Shown piece after piece: positions 36,971-37,345 of a stretch of 37,345 bases of DNA (position 1 is its first letter; every line of letters begins with the position of its first letter). The stretch covers positions 1-37,345 of the forward strand of contig JABHGC010000135.1 of assembly GCA_018672285.1 (NCBI GenBank), in the 5' to 3' direction. This stretch comes from Methylococcales bacterium (GTDB lineage Bacteria > Pseudomonadota > Gammaproteobacteria > JABHGC01). The position numbers and the translations under genes were made by a program. The notes beneath the pieces were generated by a model. The model ran no database searches. It saw nothing but the letters and a program-made list of their open reading frames with translations, and was not told where the DNA came from.

Positions 36971-37345
36971 TGTTCTGTAAAATATGATGAAAGTTTAGCC
37001 TGCTTTTAACGAGCCTGCTATTTTCCTACCCTTGTTCCGTTTAGCTATACGTCATTAGATGGAGGGCATGGGGTGGCATGGCCTGCTGCTGGTAGTATTG
37101 TTCGCTAAGAGGGTTGACTGCTGAAGTTCAAGTTCTTGGCTGCAAATCTATGACTAATGTTCCAGCAAGAATTTGACCATTTTGAATTGATTGCAGAGCA
37201 ACCTCATTTGTACCAACCTGTTGGGTAATAAAATTAGGTTATTGAAGCGTATGCATAATTATCACTAAACACTTTCAATTACAGCATCCATATCCAGGGT
37301 AAATGAGAATAATTCTCAATATGCAATTTATATTGTGACGGGGAA
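36971..37345. other. Right-edge intergenic region
   Basis: I see no gene in these 375 bases. The part next to 36970 should hold the promoter of the histidine kinase. The far end carries a Fur-box-like palindrome (own entry) and a TATATT possible -10 at 37329-37334 for a plus-strand gene beyond the window. Confidence 0.4.
37304..37318 (+). promoter_or_regulatory. Fur-box-like operator
   Basis: TGAGAAT-A-ATTCTCA is a perfect 7-1-7 palindrome, close to the Fur consensus TGATAAT-n-ATTATCA. It lies just before a possible -10 box (37329-37334) and is placed to repress a plus-strand gene starting outside the window, typically an iron-uptake function. Confidence 0.6.

Overview
The window looks like the chromosome of a marine-type gammaproteobacterium of moderate to low GC content. 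The evidence is the left-end order infC-rpmI-rplT-pheS-pheT-ihfA-merR-tRNA-Pro, known from Pseudomonas and related genera, together with a DUF5610 protein, a rhombosortase/GlyGly-CTERM pair and a MASE1/CHASE hybrid kinase. I cannot name the genus from sequence alone.

Layout. Positions 1-5667 are a conserved housekeeping block: translation (IF3 C-terminal part, L35, L20, both PheRS subunits), IHF alpha, a small MerR-like regulator and tRNA-Pro(GGG). Positions 5668-26165 are an accessory insertion: an apparently intact type II thioesterase followed by one uninterrupted 19.3-kb reading frame of 6431 codons. From 26318 onward are a cold-shock protein, then (minus strand) a rhombosortase and the VIT/VWA surface protein that carries its likely sorting signal. 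An ACR3-type arsenite exporter (plus) follows, then a U32-family RlhA-like protein, a DUF5610 protein and a hybrid histidine kinase (all minus). The right edge carries a Fur-box-like palindrome, probably for a gene outside the window.

The centre of interest is the 6431-aa protein. It has the domain architecture of a nonribosomal peptide synthetase, starting with an epimerization-type domain and followed by about nine condensation-like, six adenylation-like and six carrier-like segments. Almost every catalytic motif is missing. Only one condensation-like domain keeps the catalytic second His of HHxxxD, four others carry the same His-Pro replacement, and no adenylation-like segment has a recognisable P-loop, TGD or catalytic Lys motif. 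Three of the six adenylation segments have also lost the C-terminal subdomain. Only two carrier domains clearly keep the phosphopantetheine Ser. Despite this the frame is open for 19.3 kb and has a good ribosome-binding site, so it does not look like an ordinary decaying pseudogene. The only canonical carrier domain (Ser2592) lies directly before the only condensation domain with a catalytic His (His2784). I infer either a repurposed, largely non-catalytic megaprotein built on an NRPS scaffold, or a synthetase caught in a late stage of erosion. All of this comes from reading motifs by eye; no alignment or search was run.
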